DNA of 64,000 bases from Megalopta genalis (Eukaryota; Arthropoda; Insecta; Hymenoptera; Halictidae), in the NCBI RefSeq assembly GCF_051020955.1, contig NC_135014.1, positions 37,404,742 through 37,468,741 of the forward strand, written 5' to 3'. Under the pieces are notes generated by a model that was not told the origin of the DNA, ran no database searches, and saw only the letters and a list, made by a program, of their open reading frames with translations. This document shows, one piece after another, positions 21,491-33,542 of this stretch. Positions within the stretch are counted from its first letter, which is position 1, and every line of letters starts with the position of its first letter. Made by a program: the position numbers and the translations under genes.

Positions 21491-22554
21491 GATTATCGAC
21501 AGGATAAACCCTTTGTCACAGAGAGAGTGGAAGGGGGGCAGAGCGATAATAATGCAGCAGTCACGGAAGGACGGATAAAATACAAAAACTTCAAACTAAA
21601 AAAGAAAAAGCTCAAATACTGAAACTTTAGAAAAGAAGAAAGAAAAAAGATATAAATTGATTATGTGAGCGGAGAGGAAAACGAGCGGCGAATAGCGTTT
21701 GCGGTAGTAAGCTTAAAGGAAGAATAAGAGTTACAAAGGAGATCAAGCTGATCGCAGTACCGGTTGGAGACAATAAGCGAACGGTTTAGGCTATTTTCGA
21801 AGGGAGAAGACGTTTTCAGAGAGCATCGTGTAAATCAACGGCGCCGCGACTTTCCGAGCGTGCTCTCACCAAATTAGAAGGCAGAATTTGCAGAAATAAT
21901 GTGCGACGCGCGACGTGACGAAATTCGCGACACTGAACTTACAAATTTGAATAGCATCTTTTTTGGATTTTTTATATGTTTATCCGCGTTAAACCGAGTC
22001 ATCGATGCCAACGGTAGTTACAACATTTTTCCATGCAATATTCGGCGTCGATCGATAATTCCCGTGGGGCAAAGGTCGTTCCTCTTCTAACACCTAATAG
22101 CCGTTGAATTTTCCACGTCTTTGTCCGCGCGATTTTCCAGATCATTCTGTTTTAATGCGGCAGACGAATTTTGACTGGAGCAGCGAATCTGCATATATGT
22201 ATACTATGAACGTAATTATAGCAATAGAATTCGCCGCCGAGCAAACGATCGCAATTTAAAAGCATCCGCGCACCACGTGCGGGAATTTTTAATGATCCGA
22301 AACGCGGCCGTCACAATGCTATTCAAAATACTAATCAAATTGTACGACGGCGTCGTCTATATAATTTACAGCGTGCGAAGTTAATTTCGCAAATTAGTCG
22401 CGTATTTGCTACTGACGCGGTCCCGGTATTCCGCGAGAAGACGAACGAACGTTGCGCGGATTGTTGCTCGAAAACTTAACACCTCGAACGCCAACGCCGG
22501 TTTTACAGAAATCGTTCGTGGCGCCACGATGAATTTTCTTTTATGTGATGTATA
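21491..22554. other. Unique stretch, nothing recognised
   Basis: Mixed composition. No domain-bearing frame, RNA gene or repeat family was identified. Confidence 0.45.
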
Positions 22555-22919
22555 CAGGGTGTCCCAAAAATGTCTCGCAATTCGGAAATGGGGGGTTCCT
22601 GTGGTCATTTGAAGTAACTTTTTCCTGAGCGAAAATGCAAACCGCTGCTTTGTTTACGAGTTATTAACGAAAAACTCTGACCAATAAGAAGCGAGCTCGG
22701 CCGGCGCGAGGCGGCCCAGCCAACGGACGCGCGAAGCCCAGTTCCGCTTATTGGCTCTGCTGTCTCGCGGCAGTCGATCTCGCCTCTCATTGGTCACTGT
22801 TTTTCGTTAATAATTCCTAAACGAAGCCGCGGATTGCATTTTCGTCAAGGAAAAAGTTGCTTCAAATGACCCGAGGAACCTCCCGTTTGCGGATTGCGAG
22901 ACATTTTTGGGACACCCTG
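22555..22919. mobile_element. 365-bp CAGGGTGTCCC MITE, copy 3
   Basis: Both ends are intact (CAGGGTGTCCCAAAAATG and GGGACACCCTG), with TATA on each side. Confidence 0.9.
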
Positions 22920-22979
22920 TATAATGTTGAAATATTATCTGTAATAGATAAGTTACAGTGTATAACCATGTTTGACATG

Positions 22980-23452
22980 TTAATTGCGACAGGGGTCACT
23001 GTTCGAATTGACGATGGTAATAATACCAAATTTTAGATATTGACATTTGTTTGAAATTATATATATTTCTATCAATTTGGGCGCGCCGGTCACCGGTGGC
23101 CCCCATGGCGTCCCCGCCAAATTAACCCGAGAAAGATAACCTACGTCGCAGAGGCGCCTGCGAAGACTGTTGATTTTTGTTAATTTTTCATAGAGGTCTA
23201 GTGATTTAAGTTTAAAATTACTTAAAATATAAAAAAATATAATATAAATGCATTTTATTTTTACAATAATGCCAAACCTTTAAAATGACTAGATTAACTT
23301 AAATAAATATCCATTGTTAGTATAAAATTGACGCCTTAGAAAAGCATGCGCCTCTGAAGCGTATGGTTATCTTTTACGTACGTTGTCATATGGTTGTCTT
23401 TCTAGGGTTAAGCGCGGGTCACCGGCGACCCCCGTGGCATTCAACGTGTTAA
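22980..23452. mobile_element. Candidate TTAA element interrupted by a younger MITE
   Basis: The right end reads GCATTCAACGTG then TTAA at 23449-23452. GGTCACCGG blocks lie on each side of the inserted MITE (near 23089 and 23418). The left end is uncertain (TTAATTGCGAC near 22980). Confidence 0.4.
23122..23411 (+). mobile_element. Young 290-bp TTAA MITE, copy 1
   Basis: TTAA at 23122-23125 and 23408-23411. Ends are CCCGAGAAAGATAACC and the inverse of GGTTGTCTTTCTAGGG. By eye it differs from the copies at 32481 and 60067 at a single position (GGTTGTC instead of GGTTATC). No ORF. Confidence 0.9.
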
Positions 23453-23966
23453 TTGGACTGCGGATCCTTCGGCGTTCTCGATCTTTCGAGCACACGATCG
23501 GGATTCTTATTTTTACTCCGCCAACTCGCTTCTGCGTTTCATTCCTAAACCAATAAATTCCAATTACACGTATCTCGCATTAATTATTGCTCGCATGTGA
23601 AATCCGGAAACTCGATGCAACGCTCCGTGCAAATAAAATAATGTATAATATTCATTGCGCCGTCCGCGCGGTTTAAACGATTTCGGATTTATTACAAGTA
23701 TCGTTTCATTCCCGCTGATAAATAATACATTAAATTATCGACTTTACGACCTCCCCTTCAACACTTGCGCGTGAATATAGACGGATATATGTAGCCGTTT
23801 CAATTCTTTCTTTACTAATTTTCAGTAATTCCTGACAAAATATCGCAAAATATCTCATTTTCTGATTTTGAGCGCCGCTCAACGTGTCGCGAGAAGAAAT
23901 TCATATCGAATATGTGCAATAACTGAGCTTTACATATTTTGGATAGTTTAATAATACGCGCAAGGA
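23453..23966. other. Unique stretch
   Basis: AT-rich, with short CpG-rich parts. No gene or repeat recognised. Confidence 0.4.
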
Positions 23967-24207
23967 TTAACCCTTCTGCTCCGATGGGCGTATATATACG
24001 CCCTCGAAGAATGACCGCGGGTACGAAGAGCATATATACTTACATACTTTACATGAGATACTTTTGTTAATCGAGTATCTGGCAACGCTGCATGCCTTAA
24101 ACAATTGACTATCATGAAATATAACACTATTGACAAGACGATATTGTGTTTCATTCTAACGATACACAGTTTCAGTCTTCTTTAGAACATTGCCAGCGAC
24201 GGATATA
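23967..24207. mobile_element. Left part of a TTAA element with GTATATATAC palindrome
   Basis: TTAACCCTTCTGCTCCG is followed by a perfect 18-bp palindrome, GGGCGTATATATACGCCC, at 23986-24003. No right end was found before the CAGGGTGG element at 24208. It probably continues past that element to the transposase-like relic at 25405. Confidence 0.5.
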
Positions 24208-25231
24208 CAGGGTGGGGCATTTTAAACAGGTCACCTGAATAAAACTCGCTTGTTTTTGAAGATAGGAGAAAATGCATTGGACCAAACTTACTTGGTATCG
24301 GGGGGCTCATATATATATTTGGTAATATATATATAATAATATATAATATATATATAATATATATATATAATCTGGCATTACCAATTTTTCTGTAGATGGA
24401 GGCGTCAAAGAGATACGAAGGTCAATTCTGTTTTTTTAAATGGAACAGTAAGTTTTTTCACTTACATTCTGATAGAGTGTTTCGAGGCGAATACAATGAA
24501 CTATTATGAAGGTCATTCAAGGTCACCCAAAGTGACACAGAAAAGCAAAGCTAAAATACAGTAAAATGGCAAATAATCACACAAATTTGTTTATAAATCT
24601 AATCAAAAAATAATGTCATCTATTTACTTGTGTGTGCAATTTTTATCGTCATAATGTAAACGCTAAGATCAAGTCCAATGCAACGACCACAACACTATGA
24701 CCATATGACATTTAGTACGAAAAGTCCAGAAATATTTACGACATTTCTAATCCTTCGCTGAAATGTATAAATCTTTGAATTTCTCTTCAAATTATTTTCT
24801 AAAACAGATAATTTAAAATTACCATTAACGTTTGAGGATACAGATAAGCGTACAATGTGATTGAATGTTTGTTTATCTTTTGTGACCCGTGTCACGTAAT
24901 ACACACACGTGATACATAAGTATTCGAAAAGTACTCTGAGACAATATATTTTCTCTTGCAGCTGACTTTGGGTGACCTTGATTGACCTCCATAATAGTTC
25001 ATTGTATTCGCCTCGAAACACTCTATCAGAATGTAAGTGAAAAAACTTACTGTTCCATTTAAAAAAACAGAATTGACCTTCGTATCTTCTTGACACCTCC
25101 GCCTACAGAAAAATGGGTAATACCAGAATATATGAGCCCCCGATACCAAGTAAGTTTGATCTAATGCATTTTCTCCTATCTTTAAAAATAAGCGAGTTAT
25201 TCAGGTGACCTGTTCAAAATGCTCCACCCTG
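24208..25231. mobile_element. 1-kb element with ~330-bp inverted repeats
   Basis: Ends are CAGGGTGGGGCATTTTAAAC and the inverse of AATGCTCCACCCTG, with TATA on both sides. The arms pair for more than 300 bp (GAGAAAATGCATT, GGTATCGGGGGCTCATA, and AATGGAACAGTAAG against their inverses), with a (TA)n expansion at 24308-24372 in the left arm. The central ~400 bp are AT-rich and non-coding. Confidence 0.85.
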
Positions 25232-25404
25232 TATACTAGCAATTTATAATGGTAGCGATTAAAAGGTTTACACGAATTTATAATTCTAAAATAATTTTCT
25301 TGGCTTCATTTTAATCATTCACGGGTAAATACTCGATTTCTGCCTTTGTGTGATAATATGTTGAGTTTTAAAGTATTCAATTTTGTTAGACCCATTGTCA
25401 AATC

Positions 25405-25617
25405 ATGGGGAAAAGAAGATTTAGGAGAATATTTTTCACGAGCGATAGCGAAAATACTGAAAGTAAAAATACCGATACTGAAAGCGTTTGCCATGCAAGA
25501 CAAACAGTAACGCGCTGAACATCACAAAAATCTGAATATATTTGGACTACGGAAAACTTGGAGAAGCAGAAATATATTCCGTACTTCAGTACTCCGTTCG
25601 CAGCGATCGCATTTTGA
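25405..25617 (+). pseudogene. Possible piggyBac-like transposase N-terminus
   Basis: An ATG opens a frame reading MGKRRFRRIFFTSDSENTES, and after one in-frame TGA it continues with SEYIWTTENLEKQKYIPYF. A basic start, an acidic Ser/Asp/Glu stretch and then a Trp-containing pre-domain fit the N-termini of piggyBac-type transposases. Its position downstream of a TTAACCC end agrees. This is inference from pattern only; similarity is short. Confidence 0.4.
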
Positions 25618-26281
25618 CGCAACCGCTCCGTAGCGAAATGATTAAACGAGTCCGATAATTCTTTCATCCACAGAAATCAAATCCGCAGTTCGATCCGCGT
25701 AAGCAAAATCGCTGCAAGTGCTCGCCGAAGCGAGATCCGATTCTCCGCGTCGGAATACGTCGGAGCGGCGGCGATCGGGGAGCGTTTCAGCTGCGAGCAT
25801 CGAACGGCTTGGTGATATCTCGTCGAACGAAAATATCCAAAACAATTATTTGCGGCCGGTCGGTATAATTATCTGCAAACAGGGCCGGGCTGGTGTTTCG
25901 GGCGGCCATTTTGAGCGTCGCGGAAGATGGAGGGGAACCAGCCGCGCCGCGACGCGTCCGCCGGCGTGCGTCCGCACGAAGCGGCCGCGTCGGAAATCGC
26001 GATGGAACGCGGCGAGCGGGTCCGCGCAGATTCGTTTACGCGGTGTATCGCCTAACTTTGCATATTCATGGCGGGTATAACTCGGCAAGATTACCGGCGA
26101 TTTACCCCGCGCAATCTATCCCGATCGAGAGCGCGTATTAATATTAATGGTCGGCTGGAAATCTGTTTGATCCGCTCGTCAACTTCGACCACCCTTCCGT
26201 CTCGCGAACCACTTCGGCCGGCGCGGCGTTTCACGAAACAGAGAACACGAATCGGATCGAGAGAGCAAGAACGAAAGCAAT

Positions 26282-26327
<46 letters not shown>

Positions 26328-27445
26328 AGGGAGGGAGGGAGAGCGAAGTATAGAGGGTGGACGAGTGGATTCGAGAGGAAGAACAACAAAATTTCGCGTA
26401 GCAGCGAATTATCGACTGGTCGGTGCACCCAATTTGCCTCTCGATGCGATTCGCTTATGGGCACTGTTTGCCCGCGAACACAATGATCCACGGGAATTTC
26501 TGTTCGTTCGTTTCTGCTCGCTGTCCGACCCCCGACCACCCCTCGTCAAGCTCCCGGAGAAATTAACACTGTTGACCGCCGGAAACAATGGCCTCTAAGC
26601 CCGGCGACGGCTTCCGGTCCCTCCACTCTGCTGCCCTCCGCTCGGCGTACGCCGCGCCGACGCTCCTCGCCAGCGCGCACGCGAAAAAGAAACACAAACG
26701 AGCCTCGTCCGCGAACCGTTCCGCCAATTTTTCCCTCCCGGCCTCTCTCCTCCTTGCGAGTCCGCAGTGCGCCCCGTGTTCCCCGAACTCCCAATTTCCC
26801 GCGAAACACGGCCGCGTTTTCGAGGACGCGCGCGAAACATGTTTCAACATGCTCGCGCAACCCCCGTCCGCCCCGCGGTTTTTCCCTTCCGTTTCGCGTT
26901 TCATTTTCTCAACGTTCCCGCGTACATCGATCTTCAGAAATTGCTGCAGAAAATTTCGCTCTCGCTTTCGTTTTTTCTTTTTTCTTTTTTGCAGTTTCAA
27001 CCATCGCCCTGGAGGGGCGGATCGTGCGTTTCGAGAATTTTTATGCGTTCTTTATGCGGACGTTATCGCGGAATTACGTCGACGCGGAAAATTTTCGTCC
27101 GTCCACCGTTAGCCGCGTCGGTCGCGCACGTACGAGCGAGACGGGCGATAACTTTTAACTAGCTTCCGAAATTCATTTTCATTGTGATATATTGAACGAA
27201 CTGTATGCTGTCGGGATTTTCGGAATACGAAAGAGAGTTGAATTAATGTTTTCTATGGTGAATCGCAACTCTCGGGGTTTTATTAACGCGTTCAGCGACG
27301 GCAATCGGCCGCTACAATTCCTGCGAAATAAAAGCAATTTAATTAATTCAACGGAACTTAGGAAGTTAAAATTGATCATTGTCGATAACGTTAAAACTCT
27401 TTCGCATTTGAAATATCCTAGTTAAATTCAGCTTGTTCGAATATA
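25618..27445. other. CpG-rich unique block with GA tract
   Basis: The block 25690-27150 is the most GC-rich of the first half. A (GA)n/(GGGA)n tract lies at 26281-26343. Up to five overlapping frames per strand (to 174 codons) show no domain and contradict each other. It would suit a promoter or first-exon CpG island, but I cannot prove either. Confidence 0.5.
26281..26343. repeat. (GA)n/(GGGA)n microsatellite
   Basis: About 20 GA followed by GGGA repeats. Confidence 0.95.
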
Positions 27446-27810
27446 CAGGGTGTCTCAAAATTAGGGTATTTCCGAGAAACGAGGAATTGCTGAGGTCATT
27501 TGGAACAATTTTTTCCTTAACGAAAATGCAATCCGCGGCATCGTTTATGAGTTATTAACGAAAAATAGTGATCAATGAGAGGCGAGAACAGTTGGCGCGA
27601 GGCGGCCGAGTCAATGAGCGGAACTGGGCTTCGTCCGCTCGTCGGCTCGGCAGCCTCACGCCAGCCGAGCTCGATTCTTATTGGTCAGTGTTTTTCGTTG
27701 ATAACTCGTAAACGAAGCCGCGGATTGCATTTTCGCTAAGGAAAAAGTTACTTCAAATAACCCCAGGAATCCCACATTTCACGGAAATACCATAATTTTC
27801 GGATGACCTG
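27446..27810. mobile_element. 365-bp MITE, diverged copy 4
   Basis: Left end is CAGGGTGTCTCAAAATTAGG and right end ATTTTCGGATGACCTG. The tips diverged from the other copies but the interior is conserved. Flanks are TATA and TATT. It is followed by 75 bp and then a GACGAG TTAA element; the pair is repeated at 34903-35813. Confidence 0.8.
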
Positions 27811-27887
27811 TATTACAATGAAAATGAGTTTTGAAAATTGGTCAGAAATTTGTGTCACCCATACGTGAACGACGCGGCGCTCAACGT

Positions 27888-28453
27888 CTGAAACAGTTAG
27901 CTGTGTTTGACGAGGATGCTCGTCACGGAGAAGTGGCAGAATTTTGTGTCACGACGAGTATACTCGTCGCATGTAAAAAGTAATGACCATTGGCTATTTA
28001 AATCGAAATTTTAGAGAAAACAGAAACATATTTTCAAATCTTAGGATGTTCAGAATATTTTGAGGCCAGGCCAGAATCAAGCAAACAAATAAAAAATATG
28101 AATAATTATATGAATAATTCACAATATTGGTGCTCGACGTCCAAAGTGTCATTATGCATCGTTTCTTGCTTTGCTGAGTACCACTCTATACCAGCAATCT
28201 GAATTTTTAACTTTTACAATTAACTTTCACGATTTTATAATTAATTTGTACGTTTCTCCAGCGTTTCTCGTTTATTATGTATGTAGTATACGTTAATGTC
28301 AAGTGAATAAGTAAATATTATAAGTAACAAAATTGTTTATTTGATCAAATAAAACCGTCTTCTTGATCCAATATTTGAACAGCGACACTTACTCTGTATG
28401 ATTGACGAGTATACTCGCGCTCTGTAAAGGAGGCGCCACAGCTGACTGGTTAA
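27888..28453. mobile_element. TTAA element, GACGAG family, copy 2
   Basis: Starts near ACAGTTAGCTGTG and ends GCTGACTGG with TTAA at 28450-28453; the left TTAA is lost. A perfect CGACGAGTATACTCGTCG palindrome lies near 27953-27970. About 97% like 35244-35813 by eye. Confidence 0.65.
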
Positions 28454-29660
28454 TCGAACAATTTTGATAACGTGGGTATTTTTCATATCACTTTTTGATA
28501 TTGTTCAAATTGATGTTCGGCACCTGACTGACGTATTATTTACCTCAATTTAGTAATTCGAGAAGCGATGATCCTAGCTGTAAACTGGATAGAAAACTCG
28601 ATAGAAATACGGTAAACGTTTTCCTCTAAAAAAACCTTCTGACGTTAAATAATATCTCCCGGCATAAAATAGTTTTAATCTTACCATCGGTTGAACCGAC
28701 AGCGACCAATAAATAAAGCGCTGCCTTGGTATTAAAATCGCAACACTTTAGTCGAATTGTAAAATACCGAAGGACATTTTCGCGCGTTAAGCGCCATGCC
28801 CGAGCCATTTGCTACGCAGTCACGCTAGAATCTCGCTTACTTCAATTATCGCCGAGGTTTTAGGGTTTGCCTGGGAGAAGGCAGCCAGCGCGGCGATTTC
28901 AACGCGTTAAAGACGCTTCCGTTTAAGAACCGTATCTTGTCGTGCAGCGAGGCGCGCCGGTGCGCGAAAAGATTTCCCAGGAGCCACGGGGAGATTCATT
29001 TGCGGCGCTGGGAGCGCTCGTTCCTTTAAAATGCCGAGAGAAAAGACAGCCGGAGACTCGTTTCTTGCGACTATCGTCGCGATGCCGCGGACAGAACACG
29101 GCTTTGCCCGGTTATCCATGCTCGGGAACGCGCGAAGTCGACGATATTGCTTTGTTCTCGCGATTCTGGTGTCTATCTGCTAAGCGGTGCGACGCACGGT
29201 GCCTCGAAATGGGGATTCAAATGCGAGAAACTATGTTATTCCATTCAACAAAATTTCTCTACGCAATCGTTTCAATCCTCTGCGAACAACAATATTTTCT
29301 GTTGCATTTTTCGGTCGATTCAATGCACTCGATTTCTCGATGCAACGAGATTACGTGCCCAGGGGCGAAACATAGAAATTTAATTAAGCAAAAGAGTTTG
29401 CTGAAAATCAACGTGTAATTATTCTTACGATGGATTTGATGTTTCACGATTCACGGCATCGTTGTTCTCCTAGATGTATGAAATTCGTCATCTATCGATA
29501 CACTGTTCAACGTCCAATTGGACGACGGAACTTTGAGTAAACGTTTCCGATGGATCTATCAAGCTGAATGCGAATCTGTAAGAGAGAACGCAAACGTTCA
29601 GCTTCGATGGTATCTGCTGCTTCCACAGTAATAACGAATCATTTCCAATTCGCATAGTTG
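28454..29660. other. Unique stretch
   Basis: The 28800-29200 part is CpG-rich. A 158-codon frame at 28942-29418 shows no known domain and overlaps two others. No gene is called. Confidence 0.45.
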
Positions 29661-29662
29661 TA

Positions 29663-29813
29663 CAGTAATTTCTCCCGGAAATGCCAAATTTCGGGTTGCT
29701 GTAAATTTCCCTGTGCTAGTCCTACGCCTGTGTAATTTATTGCTATGTCGATGCTAAAGATCTGTTTGGATGTGAGTCAGGTAAGAAAAACCGTGGAACT
29801 GTTATTATTAACT
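29663..29813. mobile_element. Left fragment of the minisatellite-bearing element
   Basis: CAGTAATTTCTCCCGGAAAT and the following ~100 bp match 9371 and 30422, then jump by deletion to GTGAGTCAGGTAAGAAAAAC. It lacks the 32-bp array and right end. Confidence 0.65.
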
Positions 29814-29912
29814 GTAGTTTTTCCCTAATTCGCGCTCAGATTGCGCACAAAAATAGACAATTTGGGAAGAGGAGATACGATTATTCGAGCCTTGCGTCTC
29901 ATTTTAATAGGC
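29814..29912. mobile_element. Left part of palindromic MITE, copy 5
   Basis: TTTTTCCCTAATTCGCGCTC to CTCATTTTAATAG. It is cut off where the 8866-type segment begins. Confidence 0.6.
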
Positions 29913-29933
29913 CACTGTATGTCAGAATCCTTA

Positions 29934-30138
29934 CACGGTAAAACTTTGATTATCCGAATTCGAAATTGATAGGTAATTTCCTTTTATTTTACATAAATTA
30001 TGAACACAGTGGTATAAAATTATTGATCGACGTTTAATCGAGATCCTTCAACAGCATCATCGTTATCACCTCGAATAGTCGAAAATCTAAATAACAAAGA
30101 TCGAGAAAAATTCCGTTCGGTTAATCGAGGTTCTACTG
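29934..30138. mobile_element. pogo-like MITE, copy B
   Basis: Sister of 8882-9086, with the same TA flanks and the same surrounding 15-bp repeats. It arrived as part of a duplicated segment and not by a new insertion. Confidence 0.65.
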
Positions 30139-30421
30139 TATCGGAATTCTAATGTAAGAATCTTCGCGCCAGATTCCTGACATCCGAATCTTTACGCCAG
30201 AATATTCATGTTTGAATTTTTACGTTAAAATCTTTGTCAGAATTCTTAGCATCAGAATCTAGTACGCTGGGCATCTTCGTCGAACGCATCGCAAATTCTA
30301 CCGAAATGTTCTCCGTATGCCAGCATAAAGAGTGATTCTTGAAACTGGACAGGAAATTCCTTCTTTTTTCTACGATGTTCGCAAAATGATCCGTATCTGA
30401 ACGATAAAATAGAACAACATA

Positions 30422-31340
30422 CAGTAATTTCTCCCGGAAATGCCAAATTTGGGGTTGCTGTGAATTTCCCTGTGCTAGTCCTATGCCTGTGTAATTTATT
30501 GCTACGTCGATGCTAAGGGTCGATGGAATCGGTCAAGCGTGTGATGCGGCACGCGACGCGAATTCTTGGAAGATAATACAAAATAGTCTGTTTCGGTGTG
30601 AGTTAGGTAAGAAAAACTGCGGAGCTACAAGGTACGTGATCAATCTTCTTCGAATCGTGGCATATGACCATCGAATTGCCTTCAAGTCGGGGCACGTAGC
30701 CTCTGAATTGCCTTCGAATCGTGTCATATGACCTCCGAATTGCCTTCGATTCGTGTCATGAGGCCCCCGAATTGCCTTCGAATCGTGTCATGTGACCTCT
30801 GAATTGCCTTCGAATAGTGTCATGTGGCCCCCGAATTGCCTTCGAATCGTGTCATGTGACTTCTGAATTTCCTTCGAATAGTGTCATGTGGCCCCCGAAT
30901 TGTCTTCGAATCGTATCATATGACCTCCGAATTGCCTTCGAATAGTGTCATGTGGCCTCTGAATTGCCTTCGAATCGTATCATATGACCTTCGAATTGCC
31001 TTCGATTCGTGTCATGAGGCCCCCGAATCGCCTTCGAATAGTGTCATGTGGCCTCTGAATTGCCTTCGAATCGTGTCATATGACCTCCGAATTGCCTTCG
31101 AATCGTGGCAAAAAGTTAGAAATAGAAAAGTTAAAAATAGAAAAGTAAGTCGTCGTTTTTATTCTAGCATTACTACGCATTCATATAGTATTCATACTAT
31201 AGCAAAGACCGCTGCGTTTTTCGCCGACTGCCCCGAGTTCGAATGAAAGCGAGCCGCGAGGCTCGAAGAATCGCGACTTAGTATTCTCAGATCTGCCGGT
31301 TTCAATGCCGACCACCGAGCATTTCCGGGAGAAACAACCG
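30422..31340. mobile_element. 919-bp TA element carrying a 32-bp minisatellite, copy 2
   Basis: Ends are CAGTAATTTCTCCCGGAAAT and the inverse of ATTTCCGGGAGAAACAACCG. It is homologous to 9371-10267 throughout, but the 32-bp array (30640-31108) has its own order of variants. Homology with copy 1 stops exactly at the right end. Confidence 0.75.
30640..31108. repeat. 32-bp minisatellite, second array
   Basis: About 15 units of ATTGCCTTCGAATCGTGTCA-type, with GAGGCCCCCGA variants absent from the first array. Confidence 0.9.
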
Positions 31341-32480
31341 TATTCCGTGGAAACTCCCGCATAAGACGACACAGTTCAGCGCGACATCGCGGGTAGAAGA
31401 GCATCCAAACGTCGCGTACCTTCGCGGACTGGAAACCAAGTATAACTGTGCTCGCTTGCCTCTACGTCACACGGATCTACTATTTCGAAATGTGCTGAAC
31501 CGCGAAGATGCTTTCGCAGGTACCACGGGACCCGAGCAAGCGCACGAAAATCCGCGAAGCGTAATCGAATGCCGGCGCGTTCCCGATACGAAGAGCTTTT
31601 CCATCGCGTCGAACAATGCTCGTAAGGAGTGTTTAAACGAAGAGGAGGAGGCGGTGCATCATCGGAAAGCGAGGATTGAAAAATGCGAGGAATTCACGGT
31701 CCACCGCGCCGGCCGCGAAAAACAATGCTATCCGAGCGACCGGCTTTTAAATAAAACTGCGACTGGTAATGGGAATCATTGTTCCTGGTCGGTCCCGTTC
31801 GAGCGACGGTTATTGTTCCGGTCGGCTCGTCGCCGGGGAAACGCTTTAAAACGAAACCTGTTTTTTCGTCCGACTCGGCTCGGGCTCGAATAAATTTCCA
31901 TCCCCCTTTCGGACTCGCAAATGCGTTTTTCGATGCTAACCTCTCGAACCCGCCTCTTCCCGCGCCGCGCCGCGCCGCGCCAGGATCGGCTCGCGTGCAC
32001 GGTTTACTGGCCCGGAATCCCGGTCTCCCGGAATTTGCCCGCTCGCGTTTCCAGCTTTCGGGTTTCCCCATTTTCTGGAACACGGCGAGCCGCGCGGCTA
32101 AGCGATTCGTTCATCGATCCGCCAGCCGGCACACGGGCTAATATATCACGGTGCATGTGTTCCTTCGAGCGAGGGATTATAATAACGATCGCTTTGTTAT
32201 GCACCGTATCGACGGGACAAATAGAATATGGCGAGACCGGATGAATAGCGGCTGCCACCGGCGAGGCGAACGGATTTCGGCTTCGGGCGGCGATAAGTTT
32301 CGCGGCCGAAGCGGAAACTTTGCACGGTGACGCCTTCCGGTCGATAAATTATGCTACTTTGCCCACCGGAAAGCCTGTTAATAGCTGTTTTAACTGGCAT
32401 ATCGGCAACCACCAGCCCCGGATCGTTCTTTCCGTGACCGTGACTGCCGAACCAATTTCTGGCCTCCGTTAATCGTTCGT
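31341..32480. other. CpG-rich unique stretch
   Basis: Has a CGCGCCG run near 31960-31980. Frames of up to 145 codons on both strands show no domain. No gene is supported. Confidence 0.45.
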
Positions 32481-32770
32481 TTAACCCGAGAAAGATAACC
32501 TACGTCGCAGAGGCGCCTGCGAAGACTGTTGATTTTTGTTAATTTTTCATAGAGGTCTAGTGATTTAAGTTTAAAATTACTTAAAATATAAAAAAATATA
32601 ATATAAATGCATTTTATTTTTACAATAATGCCAAACCTTTAAAATGACTAGATTAACTTAAATAAATATCCATTGTTAGTATAAAATTGACGCCTTAGAA
32701 AAGCATGCGCCTCTGAAGCGTATGGTTATCTTTTACGTACGTTGTCATATGGTTATCTTTCTAGGGTTAA
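32481..32770 (+). mobile_element. Young 290-bp TTAA MITE, copy 2
   Basis: TTAA on both sides (32481-32484, 32767-32770). By eye it is identical to the reverse complement of 60067-60356. It lies in unique DNA. Confidence 0.9.
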
Positions 32771-33332
32771 GAATCCGACGGTTAACTCGGTTAACTCTTT
32801 CTCGTCGAATATTTTACGAACTGCTGGACGAATGAAAGATCGATTTCGATTTATGGAAATAGTACGATCATCGAGTTGATGTCTGCAAATATGGAAATCC
32901 CGATCAAAAAACATTTGCGATGCAACGCGGAAACAGCAAGTAGTTGAGTCCGGTTTGGACTTTGGTTCCCACGAACAACTTCCGACGAATTTTCACACAC
33001 AGAAAACCTTCGCATCAATGATTTCACTCGAACAGGCATCCAGATGATACTAAAAAAAAAAGTTATTAAAAAAGATCGTGTCCGTTCGAAAAATCTCTAA
33101 GAAATGTTAACCCTCTCCCCTCCCAAAAATTGCATTCAAATACAAAAGTAAATAAAATATTAGTCCACAAAAAAAACACGATAAAATACTAAACTTCGGA
33201 AGGATATAAAAACACACCGAAAAATATGGAAATCTTCGGTCACAAACGATTAGAAATCGAGAAAATTGAAAATGAAGAGCTGGAAAGCTTCCAGCCTTTA
33301 GGCTGGAATCGCGAATAAAATGGGCGAACGTA
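32771..33332. other. Unique stretch
   Basis: AT-rich. A lone TTAACCCTCTCCCC at 33108 could be one end of a lost TTAA element. Nothing else is seen. Confidence 0.35.
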
Positions 33333-33542
33333 CAGTGGTGTGGATAATTATAGGTTCAATGTTACTTTCACATTTTTACTGATAGTTGAACAAAAAGCTA
33401 GCAAAACATTGTATTTGTTTCTTTCCACATTAGAAATAATAGAAAATAGAAATACATAAATATAATCTCTTTTTTGTATTTTTATTTCAATATTAGTGAA
33501 AATGTAAAAGTTATTTTAAGCCTGTAATTTTGCACACTACTG
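33333..33542. mobile_element. 210-bp TA MITE with CAGTGGTGTG ends
   Basis: Left end is CAGTGGTGTGGATAATTATA and the right end, read inverted, CAGTAGTGTGCAAAATTACA. TA lies on both sides. Arms of about 50 bp are imperfectly inverted around an AT-rich centre. Tc1/mariner-like termini (inference). Confidence 0.7.

Noticed and set aside
20682..21578. 298-codon open frame, plus strand
   Set aside because: It reads through the AAT minisatellite as Ile/Asn repeats, with equivalent open frames on the other strand.
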